Both the position numbers and the translations under genes were made by a program. Source: RSA9 sp036381195 (GTDB taxonomy: Bacteria; Gemmatimonadota; Gemmatimonadetes; Longimicrobiales; RSA9). From it: a stretch of 64,000 nucleotides of DNA. Positions 50,948-60,167 of this stretch are shown here, piece by piece. Where the stretch lies: contig DASVDH010000112.1 of the NCBI GenBank assembly GCA_036381195.1, positions 1 through 64,000 of the forward strand, read 5' to 3'. Numbering within the stretch: position 1 is the stretch's first letter; each line of letters starts with the position of its first letter. Below the pieces are notes generated by a model. It searched no databases. It worked only from the letters and a program-made list of their open reading frames with translations, and was not told the DNA's origin.

Positions 50948-52030
50948 CTACCCTGCCGACACCCTTCCCGCGGCCTCCGCTTCGCCTCCCATCAGCTCGG
51001 AGAGCAACGAGCTCGTGTACCGTACGATCGCCGCCACCTTCTCGTAGGACATCCGCGTGGGGCCGATCACGCCGACCACCCCAGCCAGTCCGCCGCTGCG
51101 GTAGGGCGAGGTCACGAGCGTGAAGGGGGTGAGCAGCGGGTCCTCGTTCTCGCCGCCGATGGTGATCTGGACCGAGACGTCCCGCGCCCGCTCGCCCAGC
51201 ACGGACGCCAGCAGGTCGCGCCGCTCCGTCAACTCGATCAGGCCCTTCAGGCTGCTCTCGCTCGCGAACTCCGGCTGGCTCGCCAGCACGCTCGCGTTCC
51301 CCAGGTGCAGGCCGTCCACGCCGCTCCGGTCGAACAGCTCTTCCGCCGCCTGGAGGAAGATGTTGAGCAGCTCCGTCGCAGACGCATCGTCCCCGGGAAC
51401 CGAATCCCGCAGGCGCTCCGGCAGCGTCTGCCGGATCTGCGCCAGCGTCAGCCCCGCCAGCCGCTCGTTCAGCACCATCGTCACCGCGACCAGCGACTGC
51501 GGCGGCACCGACCCGGGCAGGTCCACGTAGACCGTGCGCACGCGCCCGCCGCCGAGCGTCAACACCAGCAGCACCTTGTCGCTGGTGAGCGAGACCAGCT
51601 CCAGCTTCTCCAGCACCGCATCTTCCAGCCGGGGCGCGATCGCGACGCCCAGCTCGCCCGTCAGGAGCCCCAGCACCCGCGTCGCCCGGCGGATGAGCCA
51701 CTCCAGCGCCGCGCTCCGCTCCTCCTCCCCCAGCTCGCGCCGCAGCCGCCGCTGCTCCGCAGCGGTCAGCTTCACCGGCCGCATCAGCGTGTCCACGTAG
51801 TATCGGTATGCCAGATCCGTGGGCACGCGTCCGGCCGACGTGTGCGGATGATAGAGGAAGCCCTTCTCCTCCAGGTCGGCCATCGTGTTCCGGACGGTCG
51901 CGGGCGAGACGCCCAGCGCGAACTTCTTGGCCACGACCCGGCTACCGGCGGGCTCCGCGGTCTCCACGTAGGTGCGGATCACCGCCTCGAGCACTCGCCG
52001 CTCCCGTTCCGTGAGCACGTCGCCGCTCAT
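50948..52030 (-). CDS. hrcA: Heat-inducible transcription repressor HrcA
   Basis: The 360-residue product has the N-terminal winged helix (LTERERRVLEAVIRTYVETA, GSRVVAKKF, SPATVRNTMADLEEKG) and the GAF-like inserted domain of HrcA. HrcA represses groE and dnaK operons through CIRCE and is stabilised by GroEL. ATG 52030 is the family start; an upstream in-frame ATG at 52084 adds 18 residues. I see no CIRCE element (TTAGCACTC-N9-GAGTGCTAA) upstream, so this hrcA may not be autoregulated. Confidence 0.95.
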   Translation of the reverse strand: MSGDVLTERERRVLEAVIRTYVETAEPAGSRVVAKKFALGVSPATVRNTMADLEEKGFLYHPHTSAGRVPTDLAYRYYVDTLMRPVKLTAAEQRRLRRELGEEERSAALEWLIRRATRVLGLLTGELGVAIAPRLEDAVLEKLELVSLTSDKVLLVLTLGGGRVRTVYVDLPGSVPPQSLVAVTMVLNERLAGLTLAQIRQTLPERLRDSVPGDDASATELLNIFLQAAEELFDRSGVDGLHLGNASVLASQPEFASESSLKGLIELTERRDLLASVLGERARDVSVQITIGGENEDPLLTPFTLVTSPYRSGGLAGVVGVIGPTRMSYEKVAAIVRYTSSLLSELMGGEAEAAGRVSAG

Positions 52031-52073
52031 CGACTTACCAGCGGTCAGGTCAGGGCCCATGCATCCCGCGAAA

Positions 52074-52103
52074 AATGTCGCCACGGCGGCGGATCCCAGT
52101 CAA
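52074..52103 (-). promoter_or_regulatory. Candidate hrcA promoter
   Basis: On the minus strand TTGACT (52098-52103) is followed after 18 bp by GACATT (52074-52079), followed by a T-rich run. It would give a leader of about 37 bases before the hrcA ATG. The -10 match is weak. Confidence 0.3.
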
Positions 52104-52307
52104 GCCGCCGCCCGCACCACGCCGGGATCCCCGCCGTGCGCCCGGCGGCGCGAGGGGACGCGGTCGGCGGTCGTGGACGCCACGCGCGAGCACTCACCGG
52201 GCGCGATGACCCGCGCAGCGTCCGTCCGCCGAGGCTCCACCGGCCGGCACGTCCGGGTCGCCGGCGGCCGTGGTGGACAGGCATGGCACGGCCGCCGGCG
52301 CCCGGCG

Positions 52308-53606
52308 CTACGCCGCAGCGTCCAGCTCCACTGCCAGGTGGTCCAGGAGGAGCCAGCCGTCCGGCGTCAGCCGCAGCGCGTCCGTCGCCAGCTCCGCCCA
52401 ACCGCGCTCCGCCCAGCCCGCCGCGAGTCGCCGCTGCCGCGGGCTCATCCCGTCCAGCGGCAGGCCTTCCGCCGTGCGCAGCGCCAGCCACGTGCGCTCC
52501 AGCCGCGCCGCCTCGCCCGCAACCTCCTCCTCGCCCTCCACCGGCAGCTCGCCCCGCCCCAGGCTCGCCGCGTACGCGCTCCAGTCCCGCACGTTCCAGC
52601 GGCGCTTCGGCGGCACGTACGAGTGCGCCCCCGGACCCAACCCGAGGTACGGCGCCCCGGACCAGTAAACCGCGTTGTGCCGCGACTCGAACCCCGGTCG
52701 CGCGAAGTTCGACACCTCGTAGTGCAGGAACCCCGCCGCCGTCAGCCGCTTCGCGGCCAGCAGGTACTCGGCCCGGTAGGCCTCCTCGCCCGGCAGCCGC
52801 TCGCGGCCCTCCGCCACCCAGCGTCCCAGCGGCGCGCGCGCCTCGGCGGTGAGCCCGTACAGCGACACGTGCTCCGGCTCCAGCGCGAGCGCGCACTCCA
52901 GGTCTCGCGCCCAGTCACGCCCCAGACGTTCGGGCAGGGCGAAAATCAGATCCACGCTGACGTTCCCGAACCCCGCCGCCCGCGCCGCCTCGATCGCCCG
53001 CCGCGGCCCCTCCGGCCCGTGCAGTCGGCCCATCCAGGCCAGCGACGGGGCGTGGAACGTCTGCGCCCCCAGGCTCACGCGGTTCACCCCCGCGCTCCGC
53101 CAGTCCCGCGCCACCTCCGGCGTGAAGCTCTCCGGGTTCGCTTCCGCCGTGATCTCCGCGTCCGCGGAGATCGTCGCGTGACGGCCGATCCGCTCCAGCA
53201 AGGCCGGCAGCGCGCCCACGCCCAGAAGCGAGGGCGTCCCCCCGCCCACGTAGACCGTGTCCAGCTCCAGCCGCCCCAGTCCCTCGCGGGCCACCGCCAG
53301 CTCCAGCTCGGCCGCCACCGCGGCCAGCCACTCGGCCGTGGGCGCGCGTCGCACCGCCTGAACCGCGAAGTCGCAGTAGCTGCACCGCCGTGCGCAGAAC
53401 GGGACGTGCACGTACAGCGCGCGCGGCGGCGTGCCGTGGGACGGCGTGGCGCGCGTAGTGTCGCCTCCTGTTGGGGGATCCGACCCGGTCTTCCCGGGTT
53501 CTGGTACCCCCGCGCGCCCGGCCGGTTGCCGCCGCGCGGCCCGGCAGGCCGCCGCTGCGCGCGCCGGCCGGTTTCCGCCGCGTCGTCGCGCGATCCGGCC
53601 CTTCAC
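52308..53606 (-). CDS. hemW: Radical SAM heme chaperone HemW-like
   Basis: The 432-residue product has the radical SAM motif CARRCSYCDF (C-x3-C-x2-C), the preceding ALYVHVPFC, VYVGGGTPSLL, SLGAQTFHAPSL, and the HemW C-terminal domain with LHYEVSNFARPGFESRHN. It is the HemW/CPO-like branch, delivering heme in the cytoplasm. The start is GTG 53606, overlapping the dprA stop as GTGA; this leaves 63 residues of Arg/Ala/Gly-rich sequence before the conserved fold, with no better internal start. Confidence 0.9.
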   Translation of the reverse strand: MKGRIARRRGGNRPARAAAACRAARRQPAGRAGVPEPGKTGSDPPTGGDTTRATPSHGTPPRALYVHVPFCARRCSYCDFAVQAVRRAPTAEWLAAVAAELELAVAREGLGRLELDTVYVGGGTPSLLGVGALPALLERIGRHATISADAEITAEANPESFTPEVARDWRSAGVNRVSLGAQTFHAPSLAWMGRLHGPEGPRRAIEAARAAGFGNVSVDLIFALPERLGRDWARDLECALALEPEHVSLYGLTAEARAPLGRWVAEGRERLPGEEAYRAEYLLAAKRLTAAGFLHYEVSNFARPGFESRHNAVYWSGAPYLGLGPGAHSYVPPKRRWNVRDWSAYAASLGRGELPVEGEEEVAGEAARLERTWLALRTAEGLPLDGMSPRQRRLAAGWAERGWAELATDALRLTPDGWLLLDHLAVELDAAA

Positions 53607-54700
53607 GCCCGCGTGTACCGCCCGCCGGGGACCTGGCGTGCATGGCCCGCCAGCTCGAGCTCGAGCAGCGCGCCCAGCAGGACCGATGGCGGCGCACCAC
53701 AGGCGTCCGCCAGCTCGTCCACGTGCATCGGGTCATGGCCGAGCGCCTCCCACAGCGCGCGCGCAATGGGACTCAGCCCGACGGGCGGCGGGGGGCGCTC
53801 GCCGCCTTCCGCATCCTCCGCCGCGGCCCGGCGGGCCAGCTCGCCGAGCCCGACGGCTTCCAGGATGTCCCGCACCTCGATCGCGGGAGTGGCGCCGTCC
53901 CGCAGCAGCGCGTTGGTCCCGATGCTCGTCGCCCGGCCGATCGGCCCCGGCACCGCCAGCACTTCACGGCCGAGTCTCAGCGCGTGGTCCGCTGTGATGA
54001 GTGCGCCGCTCCGGGCCGATGCCTCGACGACCGTCACGCCCAGCGCAAGCGCCGCGATCAGCCGGTTGCGTCGCGGGAAGAGGTGCTTCATCGCCGGCGT
54101 CCCCGGCGCCGCTTCGCTGAGCAGCAGCCCCTCACGCGCGATGCGCTCGTACAGCCACGTGTTCTGCACCGGGTAGGCGACGTCGATCCCTCCTGCCAGC
54201 ACGGCGATCGTGCCACCCTCGAGCGCCGCGGCATGCGCGTGCGCGTCGATGCCTCGCGCGAGCCCGCTCACGACCACCACGCCCGCCCGCGACAGCCCGC
54301 CTGCCAGCAGGCGCGCAGCCGATCCCCCGTACTCCGTGCTCTGGCGAGTGCCCACCACCGCGATCGCCGGCCGCTCCAGCAGCTCCAGCCGTCCGCGCGC
54401 GAAGAGCACGGCCGGCGGATCCTCCAAGTGCAGCAGCCGCGCCGGGTAGCGCGGGTCCGTCTCGAGCAGGATCTCCACGCCCGGGCGCAGCACCGCCCGC
54501 AGTGACGACTCCACCCGGCGGCGAATGATGGCGCTGTCGCGGACCAGTGCCGCGGCCTCCCCGATCGCCGTGGCCGGCGCGGAGAGCGCGGCCCGCGCAC
54601 TGCCGTAATGCCGCAGCAGCGCCCGTAGCCGGCCGCCGTTCCCCACTCCCGGCAATGCACACAGGTGGAGGAGCGCTCTGAGCTCCGACTCCGCGAGCAT
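53603..54700 (-). CDS. dprA: DNA-processing protein DprA
   Basis: The 365-residue product loads RecA onto incoming single-stranded DNA during transformation. It has an N-terminal SAM-like helical region, the Rossmann-like core with AIAVVGTRQSTEYGG, VVSGLARGIDAHAHAAAL, AVLAGGIDVAYPVQN, FPRRNRLIAALALGVTVVEA and LAVPGPIGRATSIGTN, and a C-terminal winged helix (DPMHVDELADACGAPPSVLL). It suggests that natural competence may exist. It lies between obgE and hemW. Confidence 0.95.
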   Translation of the reverse strand: MLAESELRALLHLCALPGVGNGGRLRALLRHYGSARAALSAPATAIGEAAALVRDSAIIRRRVESSLRAVLRPGVEILLETDPRYPARLLHLEDPPAVLFARGRLELLERPAIAVVGTRQSTEYGGSAARLLAGGLSRAGVVVVSGLARGIDAHAHAAALEGGTIAVLAGGIDVAYPVQNTWLYERIAREGLLLSEAAPGTPAMKHLFPRRNRLIAALALGVTVVEASARSGALITADHALRLGREVLAVPGPIGRATSIGTNALLRDGATPAIEVRDILEAVGLGELARRAAAEDAEGGERPPPPVGLSPIARALWEALGHDPMHVDELADACGAPPSVLLGALLELELAGHARQVPGGRYTRA

Positions 54701-54733
54701 GATGCGGCCCTCGACCGGATCTGCTCCGGGTGG

Positions 54734-54821
54734 CGGTAGACGTTGCGGTAGACGTTGGGGGCCGGCGTGGCTCTCATCGCCGGAACGCCGGCGCGGCTCT
54801 CAGGGCCGGAACGTCGGCGCG
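54734..54821. repeat. Two stacked tandem repeats (12 bp and 26 bp) in the dprA-obgE spacer
   Basis: CGGTAGACGTTG occurs twice in tandem (54734-54757). A 26-bp unit GGCTCTCA-GCCGGAACG-CGGCGC occurs twice in tandem at 54769 and 54795 with three differences, the second copy running into the last obgE codons. Together they fill most of the 99-bp spacer. Confidence 0.8.
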
Positions 54822-55828
54822 GGCGGCTCCCGTTCCGCCGCCTCCTCCACGGCCTCCTGCACGCGCGCCCACAGCGCTTCGAGGAGCTCGGCCAATCCGC
54901 GGCGCGCGACCGCAGAGATCGTGAACGTGCCCCACGCATCCGGCGCCTCGACACGTGGCGCCTTCTCTCCGGGCGCCAGCAGGTCCGCCTTCGTGAGCAC
55001 CACGCAGTGCGGACGGCTCGCCAGCTCGGGCGAGTACGCGTCCAGCTCCTGCCGAAGCATGGAGTACTCGGCCTGCGCATCCTCCGAGTCCACCGGGATC
55101 AGGTAGGCCAGGGTGCGCGTCCGCTCGATGTGTCGCAGGAATCGCAGGCCCAGCCCTTTGCCCTGGTGCGCCCCCTCGATGATCCCGGGGATGTCCGCCA
55201 CGACGTACGATCGCGAGCCGGGCAGCTCCACGACGCCCAGGTTCGGCGTCAGCGTCGTGAACGGGTAATCGGCGATCCTCGGCCGGGCGGCGGAGATCGC
55301 AGCCAGGAGCGTGGACTTCCCCGCGTTCGGACGGCCCACGAGTCCCACGTCCGCGATCAACTTCAGCTCGAGCGCGATCCGGCGCTGCTCGCCCTCCTCC
55401 CCCGGCTCCCAGTGGCGCGGCGCCCGCCGCGTCGGCGTGGCGAACGCCGCGTTGCCCCGGCCACCCCGGCCACCCCGTGCCGCCACCAGCTCCTGGCCGT
55501 GCTCGACCAACTCGCCGAGCAGCTCGCCCGTGTCCGCATCCCGCACGACCGTGCCGGGCGGTACTCGCAGGACCAGACTCGCCCCATCGCGACCCGTCCG
55601 GTTCTTCCCCTGGCCGTGCTGCCCCCGCTCCGCCCGGTAGTGCTGCTGGTACCGGTAGTCCAGGAGCGTGGTGAGCTGCCGGTCAGCACGCAGGATCACG
55701 TCTCCGCCCCGGCCCCCGTCCCCGCCCGAGGGGCCCCCTCGCGGCACGCCCTTCTCCCGCCGGAACGCTTCCGCCCCCGATCCTCCCGTTCCGCCGTAGA
55801 CATGGATCACCGCATAATCGACGAACAT
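54800..55828 (-). CDS. obgE: GTPase Obg
   Basis: The 342-residue product has the Gly-rich Obg fold (about 1-158, with HVYGGTGGSGAEAFRREKG and GGDGGRGGDVI), then the G domain: G1 LVGRPNAGKSTLL, G2 FTTLTPNLGVV, G3 DIPGIIEGAH and G4 VLTKADLL (TKxD instead of NKxD, a tolerated variant in this family). It controls ribosome maturation and stress response. The C-terminal extension (OCT domain) of long forms is absent. The last codons lie in a 26-bp tandem repeat. Confidence 0.95.
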   Translation of the reverse strand: MFVDYAVIHVYGGTGGSGAEAFRREKGVPRGGPSGGDGGRGGDVILRADRQLTTLLDYRYQQHYRAERGQHGQGKNRTGRDGASLVLRVPPGTVVRDADTGELLGELVEHGQELVAARGGRGGRGNAAFATPTRRAPRHWEPGEEGEQRRIALELKLIADVGLVGRPNAGKSTLLAAISAARPRIADYPFTTLTPNLGVVELPGSRSYVVADIPGIIEGAHQGKGLGLRFLRHIERTRTLAYLIPVDSEDAQAEYSMLRQELDAYSPELASRPHCVVLTKADLLAPGEKAPRVEAPDAWGTFTISAVARRGLAELLEALWARVQEAVEEAAEREPPAPTFRP

Positions 55829-55912
55829 CGCCCCGATTGCTCCCCCAAGCGCTCGATCCCCGGCCTGCCCATCGGCCCGCCGCTGCCGGGCCGGCAGCGG
55901 GACCGGCCGCCG

Positions 55913-56560
55913 TCACGCCCCGGCCCGGCCCGCCGCTCCCGCCCCGCTGCTCGCGCGCCCCTCCCACCGGGCGCGCACGGCGGCCCAGACGCCCCGCGCC
56001 GCCTGGGCCCGCGCCGGCGGCGCCGCCGCACACGCGATCTCCACCGCCTCCGCCACGTCCTCCACGCTCGCACCCACGTTGAGCGCCCCGCGCAGGTGCG
56101 CGTGGAGCTGCGCCGGTGCGTCCTGCGCCACCAGCAGCGCGACGATGCACAGCTCGCGCACGCTCAGCGCCAGCCCCGGCCTGGCCAGGACCTTGCCGTA
56201 GCCCTCCTCGAGCATCCACGCCTCGAGGTCGGGGTGTAGCTCCGCCACGCGCTCGCGCAGCCGCGCGTACTGCGTCCCGTACACCCGCGCGCACACCGCC
56301 TCGCCCCGGGCCCGCCACTCCTCCCGACTCCCCCCCGCCGCCGCCCTGCCCGCCGGCTGGCCCGTTCGTTCCCGCCACGCCGCCATCGCGTTCAGCGCGC
56401 CGGGGAAACCCACGAACAGGTAACTCTGGAGCAGCGCCTCCTCGATCGCCTCCGGCGCCGCTGCCTCTCCCGCGCCGTCGAGCGCCGCGTCGACCGCCGA
56501 CCGCTCCCCCGAGCCGATCGCCGCCGACAGCACGACCAGCGCGCGCGTCGCCTCATCCAT
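55913..56560 (-). CDS. Carboxymuconolactone decarboxylase (AhpD-like) family protein
   Basis: The 215-residue product has two CMD-like helical segments. The conserved part is YGKVLARPGLALSVREL, then AQLHAHLRGALNVGASVEDV, the core CMD signature. The CxxC of AhpD is absent, so peroxidase activity by that mechanism is not expected. The N-terminal region resembles a second, degenerate repeat, as in two-domain CMD proteins. Start ATG 56560 follows a GGAGAGGTGG segment. Function uncertain. Confidence 0.78.
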   Translation of the reverse strand: MDEATRALVVLSAAIGSGERSAVDAALDGAGEAAAPEAIEEALLQSYLFVGFPGALNAMAAWRERTGQPAGRAAAGGSREEWRARGEAVCARVYGTQYARLRERVAELHPDLEAWMLEEGYGKVLARPGLALSVRELCIVALLVAQDAPAQLHAHLRGALNVGASVEDVAEAVEIACAAAPPARAQAARGVWAAVRARWEGRASSGAGAAGRAGA

Positions 56561-56778
56561 ACCGGGTCCACCTCTCCCCGCCGCGACGCCCCCGGCGGCG
56601 CGCACGCGCCCGGGCATGCGGGGCTGTTCGACCCGCGTCAATGAAACGCCGATCCCGTGGCATGTCCATGGCTGATTGCGCCGTGATCTCCGCGACCGAG
56701 GGCCAGCACCCATCGGGCCGCGCCGCGAGGCGGCGCGCAACGCTCCACCGATCGCGGGACCGGGAAGGTGCGCGGGCC

Positions 56779-57477
56779 TCAGTGATCCGTGCCGCCCCCC
56801 ACCCGCCCGACGTAACGGCGCCCCGCTTCGCTGCCGAGCCAGCGCGCCAGGTGGGATTCCGGTCGCGCGTCCTCGCGCGCGCGGACGAGGTCCTCCGGTC
56901 GCTGGATCCCGTACCACCCCGGCAACACGCGGAGCGTCAGGCCCGCCGCTCCCGCCGCTTCGATGGTTTCCCGGACGGCGGAGGGTACGCCCCACGCGAT
57001 CCGGCGCAACAGCCCGGCGGCGCGCGGCCAGGATTCCGCCCTGAGCCCGAGCAGGTACGGGTGGCCCGTCCGCGTCGGCCCCAGCACGATGTCGACCTCG
57101 CGCAGGTCCGCGAACGCAGCCGTCAAGACTCCATCCGGGATCGTCGGCGAGTCGCTCGCCACGATCACCGTGCGCCCCGCATCATCCGCGAACGACCAGG
57201 CGAACGCGTCGTGCAACCGCTCGCCGATGCCGCCCGGCACCTGCGCCGCGCGCGGAAGGTGCGCGAACTGCGCCTCGAAGTACTCTCGCGCTCGCCCCTC
57301 CGCCTCGTACCACAGCTCGACCCGCGCCCGCTCCCGCGCCGCCAGCACCAGCACGTCCCGCAGGCAGGCCTCGTACACCGACACTGCCTCGTCCGGCGGC
57401 AGCAACGGCGTGAGCTGCGTCTTCGCGATCTCGGCCGCGGGCCGCCTCGCGAACACCAGCAGGCGATCAGTCCCCAT
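56779..57477 (-). CDS. DUF2064 / TIGR04282-type glycosyltransferase-like protein
   Basis: The 232-residue product is of the TIGR04282 (DUF2064) family: LLVFARRPAAEIAKTQLTP at the N-terminus, VIVASDSPTIPDGVLTAAF (nucleotidyl-sugar-type Asp-Ser-Pro), VLGPTRTGHPYLLGLR. Members have a GT-A-like fold and unknown substrate. In the usual motif K-P-G-x-V-K-T-R-L the second part is here EIAKTQL, so the active centre may be altered. ATG 57477 directly precedes the fold. Confidence 0.82.
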   Translation of the reverse strand: MGTDRLLVFARRPAAEIAKTQLTPLLPPDEAVSVYEACLRDVLVLAARERARVELWYEAEGRAREYFEAQFAHLPRAAQVPGGIGERLHDAFAWSFADDAGRTVIVASDSPTIPDGVLTAAFADLREVDIVLGPTRTGHPYLLGLRAESWPRAAGLLRRIAWGVPSAVRETIEAAGAAGLTLRVLPGWYGIQRPEDLVRAREDARPESHLARWLGSEAGRRYVGRVGGGTDH

Positions 57478-57570
57478 CCCTTCCCGTCCGTACTCGGCGC
57501 ACCGCACCCGCACACGCGCATGGCCGGCTCCACCACCCCCGTGCGCCCGCGCGCGGCCTCCTGGGGGACG

Positions 57571-58410
57571 TCAGGTCTGGAACAACACCCAGGAGTTCTC
57601 CACCACCAGCTTCATCCCGATGATCAGGAACGCTGCACCGAAGACCCAGCGCAGCCTTCCAACCCCCAACTGTCGGTTCACGCGCGCACCCCAGCCCACG
57701 GAGGGCAGCGAGCCCACGAGCAAGGGCAAGGCCGCCCACAGGTGGACGTACCCCAGGCTCCCCGGGGGCAACCCCTCCACTCCCGCGCCGCCGGCCACAT
57801 AGCTCGCCGTCCCGGCCAGGGCTGCGAACGCCACCACGCCGAGCGACACGCCCGTCACGCGCTGCAGGTCCAGCCTCACCACGTGCGCCAGCAGCGGGAT
57901 CGCGATCACACCGCCGCCGACTCCGAGGAGTGCCGATATCAGCCCCACCAACAGCCCGATCCCCACCAGCAGGGCGCATCCGGCCCGCAAGGGCAGCTCC
58001 GCGGCACTCCGCCGCCCCACCGCGAGTTGCACGCCCGATGCCAGGACGAGCAAGCCGAACGCCAGCTTCAGAACTGCGCCCGGCACCGCCATCGCGATCT
58101 GTGCCCCCGCCACCGCGCCGAGCGTCGAGCCCAGCGCCACCGGCAGCACCAGCCGCCACGGCACCAGCCCCGCCCGCCCGTACGTGGAAACACCCAACAG
58201 CGCCGTCGGCATGATCACGAACAGGCTCGTCGCGTGCGCGACCGCCGGCTCCAGGGCCGGTGAGACCCAGGTGCCGCTCCACTCCGGATGACCGTAGAAC
58301 AGATAGAGGAGGGGCACCATCAGCACCCCTCCTCCGATTCCGACCAGCCCTGCGACGAAACCGACAACGAGCCCGGCGGCCGCTAGCCCCAGCACCACTT
58401 CGGCCCCCAT
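57571..58410 (-). CDS. TauE/SafE family sulfite exporter-like permease
   Basis: The 279-residue product has about eight transmembrane helices and the two glycine-rich family repeats GLVGIGGGVLMVPLL and ALLGVGGGVIAIPLLAHVV. It would export small anions such as sulfite or sulfoacetate. ATG 58410 is preferred because GGAG lies about eight bases upstream; GTG 58416 is an alternative. It lies 19 bases after the S41 protease gene. Substrate is not visible. Confidence 0.88.
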   Translation of the reverse strand: MGAEVVLGLAAAGLVVGFVAGLVGIGGGVLMVPLLYLFYGHPEWSGTWVSPALEPAVAHATSLFVIMPTALLGVSTYGRAGLVPWRLVLPVALGSTLGAVAGAQIAMAVPGAVLKLAFGLLVLASGVQLAVGRRSAAELPLRAGCALLVGIGLLVGLISALLGVGGGVIAIPLLAHVVRLDLQRVTGVSLGVVAFAALAGTASYVAGGAGVEGLPPGSLGYVHLWAALPLLVGSLPSVGWGARVNRQLGVGRLRWVFGAAFLIIGMKLVVENSWVLFQT

Positions 58411-58429
58411 CGCCACGCTCCGCCCGCCG

Positions 58430-60109
58430 CTACCGGAGCGCGCCCTCCAGCTCCTGCTCCGCTCCCTGCTCCTCCTGCTGCGGCTCCGGCCCCACCTCGT
58501 GCGCCTCCGCGTACCGCGCTCCAGCCGCGAACAGCTCGTCCATGTTCCGCGCTTGCCGCAGCAGGTCCCGCGCCACCTCGATCCACGGGTCCGTCGCGTT
58601 CCAGCGCCGCCGCGCCTCCGCGTCCCCCCACTTCGCGTGCGTGATCTCCACGGCGAGGTCCCGGCCCACCCAGCGCGATGCCTGGTCGAACTCGGACCGC
58701 TCCACGTCGATCCCCGCCTCGCGCAGCGCCGCGTACAGCCCGTCCAGCATCGCCGGCGTCACCGCGAAGTCCGGCTCCAGATCCGGATGCGCCCGCGCAT
58801 ATTCCACCGCATAGCGGAACACCGCATCCCGGTACTTCGACCCGTGCCGCTGGAGTGACCTCAGGAAGGTCTGCTCCGCCGTCGAAAGTGTGTCCCGCTC
58901 CATGATCACGTCCGGCCGGATCCCGCCGCCGCCGTACACGACGCGCCCGCCCACCGTCCGGAACGCCTCGCGCGTGCCGACCCCGGTGCTGTCTCCGGAG
59001 GCCGCATCCGTGGCCCCTGCCACTCCGTTCATCGCTGCGCCGTTGTACGGCTTCTGGATCGATCGCCCGGACGCCGTGTACCACCGTGCCGTCGTCAGCT
59101 TCAGGTGGTTGCCGCCCGAGAGCGGGAACAACGTCTGCACCGACCCCTTCCCGAACGTCGTCCGGCCCACCACCAGCGCGCGATCGTTGTCCTGGAGCGC
59201 GCCGGCCACGATTTCCGACGCCGACGCGCTGCCCTCGTCGACCAGCACCACGATCGGCATCCCCGGGTACTCATCCCGGCTTGTCGCGACGAAGTCCTGG
59301 TTCTGCGAGGGGATCCGGCTCCGCGTCTCCACCACGGCGCGCCCCTCTTCCAGGAACAGGTCGCTCACTGCAACACCCTGATCCAGCAGCCCGCCCGGGT
59401 TCTGCCGCAGGTCGAGCACCAACCCCTTCATCCCCTTCGCACGCAGCCCGTCGATCGCCTCCTTGAGGTCCTGCGCGGACGTCTCGCTGAAGACGCGCAG
59501 CTCCACGTACCCGACACGGTCATCCAGCATGTATGCCGACGGCACCGACGGCACGCGGATCTCATCACGCACGATCCGGAACGGAATCGGCTCGTCCACC
59601 CCGCTTCGCGCCACGCGCAGGTCCACCGGCTGCCCCTTCGGCCCCCGCAACCGCTCGACCGCCTCGTCCACCGTCCAGCCCCGCGTGCTCTTCCCGTCCA
59701 CCTCCACGATCCGGTCTCCTGCCTGCAACCCCGCACGCTCCGCCGGCGTGTCCCGCAGCGGCGCGATCACCGTCACCCAACCATCGCGGATGTCGATCTG
59801 GATTCCGAGCCCGCCGTATTCCCCCTGCGTCTGGACCCGCAACCGCTCGTAGTCCTGCGGCGTCATCAGGCTGGTGTGCGGATCGCCGAGCTCGTGCAGG
59901 AGCCCGTCGATCGCCATCCGGTACAGCGCGGCGGGGTCCTTCGGTTCCACGAAACGGTCCGAGACGTGGTGCAGCACTTCTTCGAAGAGCCGCGCCTGAA
60001 AATAGACGTTCTGTTCCTGGCTCGCCCCTTTCTGCAACAGCCAGCCCCCGCTGGCCAACGCGAGCGCCGCGACCAGCAGGGGCGCCAGGATGGACCGCTT
60101 GATCTTCAT
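58430..60109 (-). CDS. S41 family C-terminal processing peptidase
   Basis: The 559-residue product has an N-terminal signal anchor (about 7-26), a PDZ domain (about 90-170, with GGLGIQIDIRDGW and AGLQAGDRIVEVDG), and the S41 protease core: GLVLDLRQNPGGLLDQGV, catalytic Ser in DEGSASASEIVAGAL and Lys in TTFGKGSVQTLF. The C-terminal 180 residues are helical and specific to this subfamily. It trims proteins in the periplasm. The gene follows tmk by 58 bases. Confidence 0.94.
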   Translation of the reverse strand: MKIKRSILAPLLVAALALASGGWLLQKGASQEQNVYFQARLFEEVLHHVSDRFVEPKDPAALYRMAIDGLLHELGDPHTSLMTPQDYERLRVQTQGEYGGLGIQIDIRDGWVTVIAPLRDTPAERAGLQAGDRIVEVDGKSTRGWTVDEAVERLRGPKGQPVDLRVARSGVDEPIPFRIVRDEIRVPSVPSAYMLDDRVGYVELRVFSETSAQDLKEAIDGLRAKGMKGLVLDLRQNPGGLLDQGVAVSDLFLEEGRAVVETRSRIPSQNQDFVATSRDEYPGMPIVVLVDEGSASASEIVAGALQDNDRALVVGRTTFGKGSVQTLFPLSGGNHLKLTTARWYTASGRSIQKPYNGAAMNGVAGATDAASGDSTGVGTREAFRTVGGRVVYGGGGIRPDVIMERDTLSTAEQTFLRSLQRHGSKYRDAVFRYAVEYARAHPDLEPDFAVTPAMLDGLYAALREAGIDVERSEFDQASRWVGRDLAVEITHAKWGDAEARRRWNATDPWIEVARDLLRQARNMDELFAAGARYAEAHEVGPEPQQEEQGAEQELEGALR

Positions 60110-60167
60110 CCGTCCTCCAAAGACCTGGGGATCGGCCGCCCGGCAGACCGATCGTCCTCGCGGTTAA

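Noticed and set aside
49685..52852. Long open plus-strand frame antisense to dnaJ and hrcA
   Set aside because: Same reason: composition is an artefact of GC-rich codons, and the minus-strand genes are unambiguous.
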